From Enterobacter cancerogenus (GTDB lineage: Bacteria > Pseudomonadota > Gammaproteobacteria > Enterobacterales > Enterobacteriaceae): 64,000 bases of DNA. The stretch is taken from positions 1,488,001-1,552,000 of the forward strand of contig NZ_CP077290.1 in the NCBI RefSeq assembly GCF_019047785.1. The letters run 5' to 3'. This document shows, one piece after another, positions 7,128 to 16,295 of the stretch. The notes under the pieces are model-generated. The model made no database searches. It had not been told where the DNA came from and worked only from the letters and a program-made list of their open reading frames with translations. Position 1 is the stretch's first letter. Every line of letters begins with the position of its first letter. Position numbers and translations under genes: made by a program.

Positions 7128-7270
7128 ACACGGCGTTTGAAATGTGGGTTCGTAAGCGATACGGAAACCGCTACGACCTGACGCGGGATATTCAGGGGCT
7201 TTACTGCCGGGAAGTGGTTAAGCGGATGTTTGAAGTGTGGTGTCACTGCCGTGGCCTTAATATGGTATGA
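7124..7270 (+). CDS. 48-residue prophage protein, unknown function
   Basis: A short reading frame, MNTAFEMWVRKRYG...RGLNMV, whose ATG overlaps the previous stop (ATGA) and is preceded by GGGAGGCGG, a strong ribosome-binding site. Small proteins with this aromatic and basic pattern recur in lambdoid prophage early operons. No function is known to me. The ribosome-binding site and coupling make translation likely despite the small size. Confidence 0.6.
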   Translation: MNTAFEMWVRKRYGNRYDLTRDIQGLYCREVVKRMFEVWCHCRGLNMV

Positions 7271-7278
7271 GGTGATAG

Positions 7279-7470
7279 ATGGCGACCCGATATATTGGTA
7301 TGAAAGAAATGTGCGAGCTTACCGGGAAAAGTAAGCCAACTCTCTGGCGGATGTATGCGAAACGGAAAGAATTTCCTAAGCCAGAGAAAACACCCAGCGG
7401 TATTTTCCTCGGTTGGCCCGAGTCTGTTTACGAAGAATGGGTGAACAAAGAGAAAACTGCCGACTTCTGA
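7279..7470 (+). CDS. AlpA-family regulator or excisionase
   Basis: A 63-residue winged-helix/MerR-like DNA-binding protein of the AlpA type. MKEMCELTGKSKPTLWRMYAK is the helix-turn-helix and FPKPEKTPSG is the wing. AlpA-like proteins either activate integrase genes of P4-like elements or act as excisionases (Vis of P4). This one is the last prophage gene, about 70 bp from the attachment site in argU, where an excisionase would be expected. No integrase gene accompanies it at this end. AGGTGAT precedes the ATG. Confidence 0.83.
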   Translation: MATRYIGMKEMCELTGKSKPTLWRMYAKRKEFPKPEKTPSGIFLGWPESVYEEWVNKEKTADF

Positions 7471-7476
7471 TACTCG

Positions 7477-7509
7477 ACCCGTTACTTGACCTTGTGCAGT
7501 AGCGGGTTT
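7477..7509 (+). terminator. Terminator at the end of the prophage rightward operon
   Basis: ACCCGTTACT and AGTAGCGGGT form a 10-bp stem with one G-T pair and an 11-base loop, followed by TTTCC. It would stop operon transcripts before they run antisense into argU. Confidence 0.65.
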
Positions 7510-7541
7510 CCTATATTTACCGACTAACTTACTGATTTGGT

Positions 7542-7618
7542 TGGTACGCCCTGTAGGATTCGAACCTACGACCTACGGCTTAGAAGGCCGTTGCTCTATC
7601 CAACTGAGCTAAGGGCGC
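7542..7618 (-). tRNA. argU: tRNA-Arg, anticodon UCU; prophage attachment site
   Basis: The minus strand gives a complete 77-base tRNA cloverleaf ending in CCA, with anticodon loop CUUCUAA (UCU, reading AGA/AGG). The T arm is GUAGG-UUCGAAU-CCUAC. The first acceptor pair is G1-U72, a wobble, and the discriminator base is A; E. coli argU as I know it has G1-C72 and G. The tRNA 3' end faces the prophage, so the element has integrated at the 3' end of argU, the site also used by DLP12 in E. coli K-12. The adjacent fimbrial locus supports the argU name. Confidence 0.95.
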
Positions 7619-7657
7619 ACGGAGACGCGTGCACGTCGTGGTGGTGAAACGCGTGGA

Positions 7658-7685
7658 ATTATACGGTCAATGGCAGGTGAGTCAA
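7658..7685 (-). promoter_or_regulatory. argU promoter
   Basis: On the minus strand, -35 TTGACT at 7685-7680 and a perfect -10 TATAAT at 7663-7658 are separated by 16 bp, about 40 bases before the tRNA 5' end. Confidence 0.8.
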
Positions 7686-7895
7686 TGCCTTTTCCCTCAT
7701 ATCCGCCGATAACCCGTAGTGGTTTGTAAATAAGGCTGTTTTTTCAACATTTCCCTACCCGCATCGCCCCTTTTATCACTGCGAAAAGTCCTGGCCGCAA
7801 TTAAGTAACGCCCGCTGTTTTCCGCTGCCTCACCTCGTCACACTGTTCATTGGTATCACGGCCACAGGGTGGCAGGCAGAGAACAGGACAATGGA

Positions 7896-8594
7896 GTGAC
7901 AACGCAAAACCCGGTACGTAACCCTTTCTGCTTTCAGCCTCTTTCCCACTGCATCATCGGCATCAAGCTTGAACCTGTTGTTGCCCTCTCTTCTTCGCGT
8001 CAGGTCGGCGCTGAGGTGCTCAGCATACTGGCGGGAGACCGGCAAAATGAGTCCTTTTTTCGCGATCAAACCGCAGAGCAGTCGCTTATGCTGCTGGAAG
8101 CGCAGCTGACGGCGCTAAAAAACGCGGTCGGCTGTCACAATCTTTTCGTCAATTTGCCGATAAGTGTCATAACCGTGGCAGAAACATATCAGCGTTTACT
8201 CGCGCTGGGATGTCCGCCCCTGAATATCGAGATCGTCGACCCGGCAACCGTCCTCACGCTGTCGGATCCGCAACGTGAGAATGTCCGCCGACGCCTGCAG
8301 CGGCTGAGGCGTCAAGGTCACCGTATTTGGCTGGATGATGTTGATGAAGCGTTAGTCCGGTCATTTTTATCCTGTCGGCTACCGTTGCAGGGCGTCAAAA
8401 TCGATAAATTCGCCTTCTGGCGGCTTCGGGAAAAGCCCGCGTTGGCAGCGCTGGTGGCGCAGTGTTCGCAGCTTGCCGCCAACGTGCTTATCGAAGGGAT
8501 TGAGACAGACAGGGATCAAGCATGTGCATTACAGGCAGGCGCAAGATTCGGTCAGGGGTATCGCTGGCCGTCCTGGAAATGGCCGGAGGACTAA
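7896..8594 (+). CDS. EAL-domain protein of the fim locus (c-di-GMP phosphodiesterase-like)
   Basis: A stand-alone EAL domain of about 232 residues. The signature appears as GAEVL instead of EALLR. Most metal- and substrate-binding positions are recognisable: Asn in NLPIS, Glu in IEIVD, the Asp pair in WLDDVD, Lys in GVKIDKFAF, Glu in IEGIET and Gln in GQGYRW. Hydrolysis of cyclic di-GMP is therefore possible but untested. The gene lies between argU and fimY, as does an EAL gene in Salmonella, and the Klebsiella FimK C-terminus is also an EAL domain. I start at GTG 7896, which has ACAGGA eight bases upstream; an in-frame GTG at 7869 has no good site. The fimY-like gene follows 24 bp later, so the two are probably one operon linking second messenger and fimbrial control. 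Confidence 0.8.
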   Translation: MTTQNPVRNPFCFQPLSHCIIGIKLEPVVALSSSRQVGAEVLSILAGDRQNESFFRDQTAEQSLMLLEAQLTALKNAVGCHNLFVNLPISVITVAETYQRLLALGCPPLNIEIVDPATVLTLSDPQRENVRRRLQRLRRQGHRIWLDDVDEALVRSFLSCRLPLQGVKIDKFAFWRLREKPALAALVAQCSQLAANVLIEGIETDRDQACALQAGARFGQGYRWPSWKWPED

Positions 8595-8618
8595 GCGGTC
8601 ATCGCCGAGAGGGATGCT

Positions 8619-9338
8619 ATGCGAATGACAGTACGCCGCTACAGGCGTCGTCGGACAGGAAGTGATTCACTGGGATTTACGCTCTCACCTTTTGCTCCCC
8701 CCTTTTTCGATCGCCTCGAATTTTTGAGTCAGTCTATTCATCAGGCTCGCAAAACTGACGCCCCTTTTATGCTTCTGGTCACCGAGGATAACTTTTTGCG
8801 CGCGGGGTTTCTGCACGGCCAGTCTCCTGTGAGCAACTGCTGTGAGTACACCACGCTGGACGCTGCGCTGAACGCGCTTCATCTTTGGCCCTCCGCACGC
8901 CTGGTGGTGGATATTTACAGCCAAACCTCGACGCTTATCGACAGCCTGGACCCGTTGCGCAGGCTGAGCCTCTACCCGCCTTATATTAAGCCGTACCTGC
9001 TGATCCGCGCTGATGATTACGATGCCCGTCTGTTTTGCCAGGCCGCCGGCCCTTTTCACATTCTGGAACGTCAGCTCACGCTTACCGCCCTGCACAAACA
9101 ATTACTGGAGCCTTCCCCGCTCTCCGGCAGCAAGAAAGAGTGGTTTTCCCGCAGTGAATGGCCCCTGCTGCAGGATCTCGCGCGCGGGCTTTCGCTGCGC
9201 CAGATTGCACTCCTGCACAATCGCCCTTACAGCCGCATTGTTTATCGTCTCAGCTGCATCCTGACAAAACTGGGGCTCAATCACCGTCAGCAGCTTTTGC
9301 ATCTTCTTAACAACCTCACCAACGTTACGATTTACTGA
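8619..9338 (+). CDS. fimY: FimY-like fimbrial regulator (LuxR-type C-terminus)
   Basis: A 239-residue protein of the size of Salmonella FimY (about 240). The basic N-terminus and central domain (LLVTEDNFLRAGFL) are followed by a C-terminal LuxR-like helix-turn-helix around residues 175-225 (LLQDLARGLSLRQIALLHNRPYSRIVYRLSCILTKL contains the recognition helix). In Salmonella, FimY works with FimZ to activate fimA transcription. Order fimZ-fimY-EAL-argU matches that genome. AGAGGG lies about six bases before the ATG. The name rests on size, position and helix-turn-helix type, not on an alignment. Confidence 0.72.
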   Translation: MRMTVRRYRRRRTGSDSLGFTLSPFAPPFFDRLEFLSQSIHQARKTDAPFMLLVTEDNFLRAGFLHGQSPVSNCCEYTTLDAALNALHLWPSARLVVDIYSQTSTLIDSLDPLRRLSLYPPYIKPYLLIRADDYDARLFCQAAGPFHILERQLTLTALHKQLLEPSPLSGSKKEWFSRSEWPLLQDLARGLSLRQIALLHNRPYSRIVYRLSCILTKLGLNHRQQLLHLLNNLTNVTIY

Positions 9339-10145
9339 CGCACTAAGCTCTTCATTCCTAAAGACCTTTAAGAAAGTACTTAACACCAATGTTAATAAAA
9401 TGTTTAATTTTAACCATTGAGCAATAATTGCAACTATTCCTAATCTACCCCTTTAAACACTGTTAAATACTGCAAAAATGATAAACAGGAGCATTTTAAT
9501 CCATGCGTTAAGCTATTCGATTTAACGTTAAAAAGTTGATAATGATGTAAAAACAAGCAGCTTAGCGTAATACCGGGAGAGCCAAAGATTAACAAATCAG
9601 CAGATCCTGCTGCGCACTGCGCCGGGATTACGGGCGTGGCGTTCGCTATTTCAAACGAAGGTAAATGGTGCTAAAAGTGAAGAAATCCGAGTCTGGCGGA
9701 CTGACGGGAGAGTGTGTTTTTTGACCTTAAAATTTAACAAACGATCAACATATAGTGGTATCTTTTATTTTTTGTTATTACATACAGATGAAAAATTGCA
9801 GTAAAGGGAATAACAGGACATTTCCGCTAAAATTAAAATCCCTGGCCTTGCTCTCCAGAATATAATATCCATCAATATGCCGGAATTAATTTACAGGCTT
9901 TTCGGAGAAAACTTACACGGTATAATAGGACGCGTTTCAAATATGAATAAGAAAAACCTCTTTGCCATTATCCATTAAATGAGATACCGACACGGAGGAA
10001 CTGTTCTTTTACTACGTTAACAAGGATGCTTTCGCTCTTTCCAGGGAAATACTACCGTATAAGGATCTGCACACTTATCCTTCCGGCTTTTCGAGAGTTT
10101 TCGCAAAACTCAGCATAACGCTTTTAACAATCTGAGGCATAAAAA
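9339..10145. other. Long AT-rich intergenic region between fimY and fimZ
   Basis: 807 bases with no convincing gene on either strand. The first 200 bases are very AT-rich (runs of TTAAT/AATTT), typical of H-NS-bound fimbrial control regions. The fimZ promoter must lie here; I cannot place it with confidence. Confidence 0.5.
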
Positions 10146-10778
10146 ATGAAACCGGCATCCGTTATCATTATGGACGAACACCCTATCGTCAGAATGTCGA
10201 TAGAAGTCCTGCTACAGAAGAATAGTAATATCATCGTCAAACTCAAATCTGGAGACAGCCATGAAGTGCTGGACTGCGTGCGTAACCATGATATCGATCT
10301 GGTGATCCTCGACATTGAGCTTACAGGGACAGATGGTTTCGCATTACTTAAGAGAATCAGGAACTTAAACAAAAACATCAAAGTGCTTTTTCTCTCGTCC
10401 AAATCCGAGGCCTTTTATGCCGGTCGCGCCATTCGCGCCGGGGCAAACGGTTTTGTCAGTAAACGAAAAGATTTAGGTGAGATTTACAACGCGGTAGAAA
10501 TGATCCTCAACGGCTATTCGTTTTTCCCTTCAGAGACGTTGAGTTTTATAAATCATTTGGGCTCGCGCACCGGCGCTGCCGTGGATATGCCATTATCAAA
10601 TCGTGAGGTGACGGTACTTCGTTATCTGGCGAATGGATTATCGAATAAGGAGATTGCCGAGCAGTTATTATTAAGCAACAAAACAATAAGCGCCCACAAA
10701 TCCAATATCTATTCCAAGCTGGGCGTGCAAAGTATTGTTGAGTTAATTGATTACGCGAAAGCGCACGAATTGCTGTAA
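10146..10778 (+). CDS. fimZ: Response regulator FimZ, activator of type 1 fimbriae
   Basis: A 210-residue NarL/FixJ-type response regulator, the same length as E. coli and Salmonella FimZ. The receiver domain (1-120) has the acidic pair in MDEHP, the phosphoacceptor Asp in VILDIELTG (about residue 56) and Lys in FVSKRKD. The LuxR helix-turn-helix is at about 145-205 (LSNREVTVLRYLANGLSNKEIAEQL...TISAHKSNIYSKL). FimZ binds the fimA promoter and in Salmonella also links fimbriation to motility repression. No sensor kinase gene is nearby. The gene is convergent with fimF, the last gene of the structural operon. Confidence 0.93.
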   Translation: MKPASVIIMDEHPIVRMSIEVLLQKNSNIIVKLKSGDSHEVLDCVRNHDIDLVILDIELTGTDGFALLKRIRNLNKNIKVLFLSSKSEAFYAGRAIRAGANGFVSKRKDLGEIYNAVEMILNGYSFFPSETLSFINHLGSRTGAAVDMPLSNREVTVLRYLANGLSNKEIAEQLLLSNKTISAHKSNIYSKLGVQSIVELIDYAKAHELL

Positions 10779-10786
10779 CCTGAATT

Positions 10787-10820
10787 CACTCCCTGCAACT
10801 TACGTGAGTTGCAGGGAGTG
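10787..10820. terminator. Strong hairpin between convergent fimZ and fimF
   Basis: CACTCCCTGCAACT at 10787-10800 and AGTTGCAGGGAGTG at 10807-10820 form a perfect 14-bp stem with a 6-base loop. It lacks a T run on either strand, but its position between convergent genes suggests a bidirectional transcription barrier. Confidence 0.6.
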
Positions 10821-10829
10821 CGGTCAGCG

Positions 10830-11354
10830 CTAATTATAATTAATCATAAAGGTCGCATCGGCATCCGCCCGACCGGGCTGGGGATTATCGGCCGTGGCAA
10901 TATAATTGGCATAGAACGCCAGCTCAGCATTTCCCAGCGCATCCACGGTTACAGGCTGGCTGGCCTGCTCCAGCGCCAGGCGCGTTTTATCCCGATCGCG
11001 GATCTCCACCGCGACATGCGTGGCATCACTCGCCTCGTTTAATCCCAGCAGGCTGTTGTCACTCCCGTCCGCTTTGCCCGAAAAGGTAATGGACGCCGCC
11101 CCCGGCGGACACCCGGTCAGCTTCAGCGTAAACGGCATTGGCTGCGTGCGGCTGCCGGTGGTTCTGAGCTGTTTGGTCGGCCAGGTGCCAAGCGGCACGG
11201 TTTTGTCGCTGTCGCTGCCCTCCGCCACGCAGGTGAAATCGACGATATTGCCGTAAAGCTGGATGTTAATTTCCCCCAGCGCCGTGTTTGCCCCCGCACT
11301 GGCGTGGAACATCAGCAGCGCAGCCGCTGCCGCATATAGGGTGACACTCCGCAT
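10830..11354 (-). CDS. fimF: Minor type 1 fimbrial subunit FimF
   Basis: A 174-residue fimbrial subunit with a signal peptide ending near HASAGA. It has the conserved Cys pair (FTCVAEG and LTGCPPG), the AFYANYIA strand and a C-terminal penultimate Tyr (MINYN) needed for chaperone-donor strand exchange. It is the distal gene of fimAICDHF and would act as a tip adapter between the rod and FimH. ATG 11354 is chosen, with AGGAGG four bases upstream; a GTG one codon earlier lies too close to that site. It starts 9 bp after fimH. Confidence 0.88.
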   Translation of the reverse strand: MRSVTLYAAAAALLMFHASAGANTALGEINIQLYGNIVDFTCVAEGSDSDKTVPLGTWPTKQLRTTGSRTQPMPFTLKLTGCPPGAASITFSGKADGSDNSLLGLNEASDATHVAVEIRDRDKTRLALEQASQPVTVDALGNAELAFYANYIATADNPQPGRADADATFMINYN

Positions 11355-11363
11355 CACGCCTCC

Positions 11364-12392
11364 TTAATCGTAATCCACGCGCAGATAACCGCGCGAGGTG
11401 AAGCGGCCTTCCGCCGGTTTATTGCCCGTCACGCTTACCGGCCAGGCCCGGATCCCCACCTGCGCCTGCGCGTTGTCGTCCAGACGGAACGGTATTTTGC
11501 TGCTCAGGCTGTTAGGCGTTAATGGCGTACCGCTGTCGTTGGCAATGATAAACCCCACGTCCTTGTTGTCGGACACCAGCATATTACCGTTCACGCTGCC
11601 GCTATCCGCTTCGATACGCATCGTCAGGTAGGCGTTCGCCTCAACGTTGGTGCATTTAATGGCAACGGTTTTGCTCTGGGGCGAAACCTTTTGCGGCCGG
11701 TTGCCTGCCCCCGCCTGGCTGAACAGCGACGCGCCAATATCGCCGAAGTCAAATTCCACAATTTGCCCTGCGTTAATGGCGCAGCTCTGCGGCACCTGAA
11801 TGGTACCGCTGTAGCTGATGGTGTAGACCGGCGTACCGTTGATGGGGTCCGACGACGATGTCGTGACGTAAACGCTGAACATCGTCTCACGCGGGATCTC
11901 CACCATATTGATGAAGCGGCGCGTCACCTTGAGCCGGAACACCAGGTTGGAGTCCTTTACCGGAAACGGCTTATTTTTAGCCACATTAGGGTGGCTGCCC
12001 ATCTGGATAAAATTTTGCGGGGGATAAAAGGCCCCGGCATAGCTGTCGGTTATCTTCATCGCGCCATCGAGGTAGTCATTCAGCTTAAGATACTTGTAGC
12101 CATCAATGGTCGAGGTCGGGGTGAATCGGGTCACATAGCTGCGCTTGGTCGTGGTGCCCGTCGTGCCTTTAGGACACACCGCGTTTACCCCTACCCACTG
12201 CGATTTTTGACCCAGCGTGACGATCTGACCCACCTGGTTATTTGAGCTGTTAAAGGTATCGGTCAGGTCGTAAAAAATATCCGTCGGCACGCCGTTTTCA
12301 TTTACACACACCGTCGCCAGCGCGTGTGTAGCCGGAAGGCTTACCAGCACGAGCGCCAGCAGGCCGCGGCGAATAGTTCGTTTATCGATCAC
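11364..12392 (-). CDS. fimH: Type 1 fimbrial tip adhesin FimH
   Basis: A 342-residue two-domain adhesin (the Salmonella protein is 335). The signal peptide ends near THALA. The lectin domain covers about residues 26-185 and the pilin domain about 190-342, with Cys in QSCAINAG and IKCTNVEA and the C-terminal RGYLRVDYD. By family it binds mannosylated glycoproteins. The GTG start at 12392 has AGGAG seven bases upstream; an upstream TTG at 12413 is in frame but lacks a site. It overlaps the end of fimD by 11 bp, implying coupled translation. Confidence 0.9.
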   Translation of the reverse strand: MIDKRTIRRGLLALVLVSLPATHALATVCVNENGVPTDIFYDLTDTFNSSNNQVGQIVTLGQKSQWVGVNAVCPKGTTGTTTKRSYVTRFTPTSTIDGYKYLKLNDYLDGAMKITDSYAGAFYPPQNFIQMGSHPNVAKNKPFPVKDSNLVFRLKVTRRFINMVEIPRETMFSVYVTTSSSDPINGTPVYTISYSGTIQVPQSCAINAGQIVEFDFGDIGASLFSQAGAGNRPQKVSPQSKTVAIKCTNVEANAYLTMRIEADSGSVNGNMLVSDNKDVGFIIANDSGTPLTPNSLSSKIPFRLDDNAQAQVGIRAWPVSVTGNKPAEGRFTSRGYLRVDYD

Positions 12393-14943
12393 AAGAGATC
12401 TCCTGTTGTGCAATCGCCTGTTGCAGGCTCTCTTCCGGCAGGCTGTAAGACGCCCGGCACTGCATGCTTGCGCCGTTGCCCCACTGAATGAGCAGTTGTC
12501 CCTGGAGCGGCAGGCCGCTTAAGTAAATTTGCCCGTCATCGCCGACCATGCTGGTCACATCGCTTTGCGTTTCGCGCACAACGGCACCAAACGGCACCGG
12601 CTGGCCGTTGCGCGTCGCGGTCAGCAAGGCACGCACGCCGATGCGGGTATCGAAGCTGGCGCGGACCAGCGCGCCTTTGGTCGGCACCACGCTCGACACG
12701 TTGTTTTCGATGTCGGTATTGTTGCTCATGGAGTTGACGTCCAGCGCCACGCGGTTATAGCGGTAGACGGTGGCGTACGGCATGACCGCGTAGCCGCGCC
12801 AGTCGGTTTTGACCCCAGTCTGGTTCTCCACGCTGACGCCCGTCGCACCCGGCGCTTTGATCAGCACGTTGGTGTCGCCCAGCGGCTGGCTGAAGGTCAC
12901 CCCATCGGCATGCCCGACCACGCCGCCCGACAGCTGCCAGTTGAGATCGTGCTGGTCGCGGGCGTAGTTGTAGCCAACGCCCAGCGTGCCGTAGGTCGCC
13001 TGCCAGTTCGCGCTGGCGCTGCCGCTTGAGCCGTTATGGCTGGTGTGGCCCTGGCTCACGCTGTAGTTGAGGTTGCGATCCTTGAGTAAGGTTCCGCTGA
13101 TCCCGGTTTGCCAGCTGGTATCGCCATCGCTATTGCGGCTGGCAGACGCCGTGGCGTAAGCGCGGTCAATTGCGCTATCGCGGCGATAGCCGTGGCGGGT
13201 AAAGAGGCTGAACGGCACAGAAACGTTAAACGAGGCGATGCGGTCCGTCCCGTCGATACCGACGGCCTTATTCCACGACCAGGAGACGGAGTAGCTCACG
13301 CCCTTCATCCCGCCCGAGTAGCCGAGCTGATACCAGAGGTTCGACTGATCGGTGCCCCAGTAGGTTTGCTCGCTGCCGGAGACATAAAGCGAGCCATAGT
13401 CCCCCAGCGACTGAGAGATATTGAGCTGGAAGCGCCCTTTTTTATTCCACGTCAGGTTGTGATAGCTCTGCACGTCCGGCACGCCGTCGTTGTCTTTGCT
13501 GTCGCCGTACTGATAGCCCTCCATGGAGCGCCAGGCCACGTCGTCCAGGGTGTAGAAGCCTTTAGTGGAGTAGCGATAGCCCAGCAGCTGGAAGTTGGTG
13601 CCGAAGCCGTTTAAGGATTTCGCATACAGGAAACGCAGGGACTGCCCTTCGTGGCGACTGTCGTCCGCCAGCTGGCTACGGGCGTGGGTAAGATCGAGCG
13701 AGACCGCCCCCCAGTCGCCCAGGTTTTTCCCCGCGCCGATAGCCAGCGCGGTGTAACGCGATGCCAGCTGCGTGCCGCCGTACAGCGTATAGCCCTCATT
13801 CAGCCCCGCAATCAGCGTACCCTGGGTGAAGAACGGCGTATCCTGCTGGCTGTTGCCGCTGCGGTAATCCCCCGCCACCAGATCGTATTTCCAGCGTCCT
13901 TCGCGCTGCAGCAGCGGAACGGTGGAGTACGGCACGGTATAGCGCTGGTTGCTGCCGTCTTTCTCCTCAACCGTGACCTCAAGGTCACCGCTGGATGATG
14001 TCGGGTTCAGGTCGGTAATGGCAAACGCGCCCGGCTGCACGTAGCTTTGGTAGATGACGTAGCCGTTCTGGCGGATCACCACTTTGGCAGGAGTACGGGC
14101 GATACCGCGCACGGTAGGCGCGTAGCCCTGCAGGCTGTCCGGATACATGCTGTCGGAGGAGTACAACCGCCCGCCGCGAAAACCGAGGCTGTCGAACACA
14201 TCGTTGCCGGTATTGCTGTCGCCCAGCACCAGCTCGCTTTTGAGAGGAATGACCGTGCGCTGCGCCCAGGTGCCGATATTTTGCCAGTCGCTGCGGCGCT
14301 GGCCGTTGCTTTGGGTGTAGCGCCACGCGCCGTTGTTACGCAAGCGCCAGGCACCGTAATTCAGCCCGCTTTGCAGGTTCAGGTAGTAGCTGTCATCGTC
14401 GCTTCCCCGGTTGCCGGTAAAGCTGTAGTTCACCAGCGCGGCGGGGATCCCCTCGTCCCACTGATCTGGCGGAATGTACCCGCGCGCGCTGTTCTGCATC
14501 GCCACCTGCGGCAGGCTGACGTCGAGGCGCTGTGAGGCAAAGTTGAACGCCGCTTCGCTGCCCGGAATCGCCGTCGTTAGCGGGACACAGGTGTCTCCCT
14601 GCACGTTAGCCAGCTCAGGGAAAGCGGCAACGTTAACCCCAAAGCGATCGAGCATTGCGCGGGTAATGCACGCCGACAGTCCGCCCGCCACGGGCGGCGT
14701 GTTCTCGGCCTGCTCAAAACGAACATCCTGCGTGCCGATGAACTCATCGTTACGCCAGATATCCACGCGGTAGACGCCCGGTGCCTGCTGGTGACCCTGC
14801 TCAAAGCGCGACAAATCCGCCACGTTAGCGGTGTCGTCGGACAAAAATGCCGGGTTGAAATAACTTTCGCTCCAGCCGGTGTGCGGCCAGAGCGTTGTCA
14901 TCAGTGCCAGTGCAACCGGGCAGTAACGCCATTGAGTGTTCAT
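12382..14943 (-). CDS. fimD: Outer-membrane fimbrial usher FimD
   Basis: An usher of about 853 residues. The signal peptide is [19 protein letters not shown], then the N-terminal chaperone-binding domain ([11 protein letters not shown]...), a 24-stranded beta barrel with the plug domain (about 200-660), and two C-terminal domains ending SLPEESLQQ...EISCDR. It receives chaperone-subunit complexes and extrudes the fimbria. ATG 14943 gives a clean signal peptide. An in-frame GTG at 14961 overlaps the fimC stop and could provide coupling. No frameshift is seen over the full length. Confidence 0.95.
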   Translation of the reverse strand: MNTQWRYCPVALALMTTLWPHTGWSESYFNPAFLSDDTANVADLSRFEQGHQQAPGVYRVDIWRNDEFIGTQDVRFEQAENTPPVAGGLSACITRAMLDRFGVNVAAFPELANVQGDTCVPLTTAIPGSEAAFNFASQRLDVSLPQVAMQNSARGYIPPDQWDEGIPAALVNYSFTGNRGSDDDSYYLNLQSGLNYGAWRLRNNGAWRYTQSNGQRRSDWQNIGTWAQRTVIPLKSELVLGDSNTGNDVFDSLGFRGGRLYSSDSMYPDSLQGYAPTVRGIARTPAKVVIRQNGYVIYQSYVQPGAFAITDLNPTSSSGDLEVTVEEKDGSNQRYTVPYSTVPLLQREGRWKYDLVAGDYRSGNSQQDTPFFTQGTLIAGLNEGYTLYGGTQLASRYTALAIGAGKNLGDWGAVSLDLTHARSQLADDSRHEGQSLRFLYAKSLNGFGTNFQLLGYRYSTKGFYTLDDVAWRSMEGYQYGDSKDNDGVPDVQSYHNLTWNKKGRFQLNISQSLGDYGSLYVSGSEQTYWGTDQSNLWYQLGYSGGMKGVSYSVSWSWNKAVGIDGTDRIASFNVSVPFSLFTRHGYRRDSAIDRAYATASASRNSDGDTSWQTGISGTLLKDRNLNYSVSQGHTSHNGSSGSASANWQATYGTLGVGYNYARDQHDLNWQLSGGVVGHADGVTFSQPLGDTNVLIKAPGATGVSVENQTGVKTDWRGYAVMPYATVYRYNRVALDVNSMSNNTDIENNVSSVVPTKGALVRASFDTRIGVRALLTATRNGQPVPFGAVVRETQSDVTSMVGDDGQIYLSGLPLQGQLLIQWGNGASMQCRASYSLPEESLQQAIAQQEISCDR

Positions 14944-14957
14944 CGCCCTGACTCTGC

Positions 14958-15650
14958 TCACAGACTGACGCTACGCGCGGGGGTAATCGCACCGTAATCA
15001 TTCACGCTCTGCCAGGAGAGCGTCCCGCCTGCGGCTGCGGGCAACACCTGCTGCGCGGAATTTTTAGGGGCAATCATCAGGTTATCCAGCGTCTTTCCCC
15101 CCAGCTTGAGGTTAACCAGCGTGACGTAGTACGGCGAGGCGTTGCTGACCTTCAGGTGGTTTCCGACGCGTTCAAAACGCAGCTGGGAGAGCGCCTCTTC
15201 TGGCGGCATCGCCAGGTTAGCCGGGCGAACGAAGAGTTTGATGCGCGACAAAATAGCCAGCTGCAGCACGTTGCTGCCATCCTGATGAGATTTACTGACC
15301 GAGGGAATGGCTTTGACGTTCATGTAAAACAGCGACTCGCGGTCTGCGGGCAGCGCCGGGCCGGCATAAATAATACGCAGCGTATTTTCACTGTTCGGCT
15401 CGCTGACAAACAGCGGCGGGGTGACGGCAAAGGTCTTCTCTTTCTGCCCGCTGGCGTTTTCAATCCATGCGTTAATTAAATAACGCTCTTGTTTATTACT
15501 GTTGGTGATAGCCAGCGACGTCTGTTTAGCATCCGCCGGATAAATAACGCGCGTAGCCCCGAGCGCAATACCGCCGGAAGCCTGAGCGAAGGGGGAAACC
15601 ATCATTAAAATAAAAGATAAAATCAGTCCTGGTTTAATTAGGATGTTCAT
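14958..15650 (-). CDS. fimC: Periplasmic fimbrial chaperone FimC
   Basis: A 230-residue PapD-type chaperone with a signal peptide (ending FAQASG) and two immunoglobulin-like domains. The family signature is visible: [14 protein letters not shown] in strand A1/[14 protein letters not shown] in domain 1, and the subunit-binding Arg and Lys (TRVIYP and RIKLFVRP). It folds and delivers FimA, FimI, FimF and FimH to the usher. It lies 34 bp after fimI. ATG 15650 is preferred to the GTG one codon earlier. Confidence 0.94.
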   Translation of the reverse strand: MNILIKPGLILSFILMMVSPFAQASGGIALGATRVIYPADAKQTSLAITNSNKQERYLINAWIENASGQKEKTFAVTPPLFVSEPNSENTLRIIYAGPALPADRESLFYMNVKAIPSVSKSHQDGSNVLQLAILSRIKLFVRPANLAMPPEEALSQLRFERVGNHLKVSNASPYYVTLVNLKLGGKTLDNLMIAPKNSAQQVLPAAAGGTLSWQSVNDYGAITPARSVSL

Positions 15651-15684
15651 CACAACCGTACCTTTAATTATGCGTTCGCAGGCG

Positions 15685-16227
15685 TTAGGGATAAATCAAC
15701 GTAAACCAGACATCCGACTGAATATTGCCTGGCACGAGGTGTTCGGAAATAGCCCGGTAACGGGCGCTGAAATGAAACGCCAGCTCACTGGTGTTAATGG
15801 GCAGCCAGCTTACCGCCGCTGCATTGGGGATAATCTGACGCTGTTGCTCGTCGAAAAGGGCCAGCCCTAAACCGCTGCTGATCGGGGCTTCGCCTGGCCG
15901 CGATGTCGCCAGGAAAACCTGCGGATCTTCAGCAGGGGTAGCGCCCTGAAACTGGATCCCCACGATGCGGGAGACATCCACGCTGCAGTCCAGCAGCCGC
16001 ACGGTGAAAGGCACATTCACCGTTGAGTAACTGCCGACACCGGAAAAGGCGTTGGTGCGGTACTGCCCCATGTCTACGCGCATATTCTGGCTGTCGGGTG
16101 CCACGGCACAACCGCCGTTGACCAACTCCCCTCTGAGGTGCACTTTGCCGCCGTCGATGATGACGGTATGGGCGAATGCCGGCAGCGCCATCGCAAGGGT
16201 TAACAGCAGTGTCCCTGTCCTTCTCAT
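15685..16227 (-). CDS. fimI: Fimbrial subunit FimI
   Basis: A 180-residue pilin-like protein with a short signal peptide ([19 protein letters not shown]). Cys residues lie in NGGCAVAPD and RLLDCSVD, and the C-terminus is aromatic ([10 protein letters not shown]). Its place directly after fimA matches FimI, a minor subunit proposed to anchor or terminate the rod. The N-terminal part ([15 protein letters not shown]) closely follows FimA, suggesting duplication. Confidence 0.88.
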   Translation of the reverse strand: MRRTGTLLLTLAMALPAFAHTVIIDGGKVHLRGELVNGGCAVAPDSQNMRVDMGQYRTNAFSGVGSYSTVNVPFTVRLLDCSVDVSRIVGIQFQGATPAEDPQVFLATSRPGEAPISSGLGLALFDEQQRQIIPNAAAVSWLPINTSELAFHFSARYRAISEHLVPGNIQSDVWFTLIYP

Positions 16228-16295
16228 CCTTCATTCCCGCCGTTAGCGTTAGAGGGCCTCCTCCCTGAGGCCAGTAACATCCCTGTGCAGAAGAC

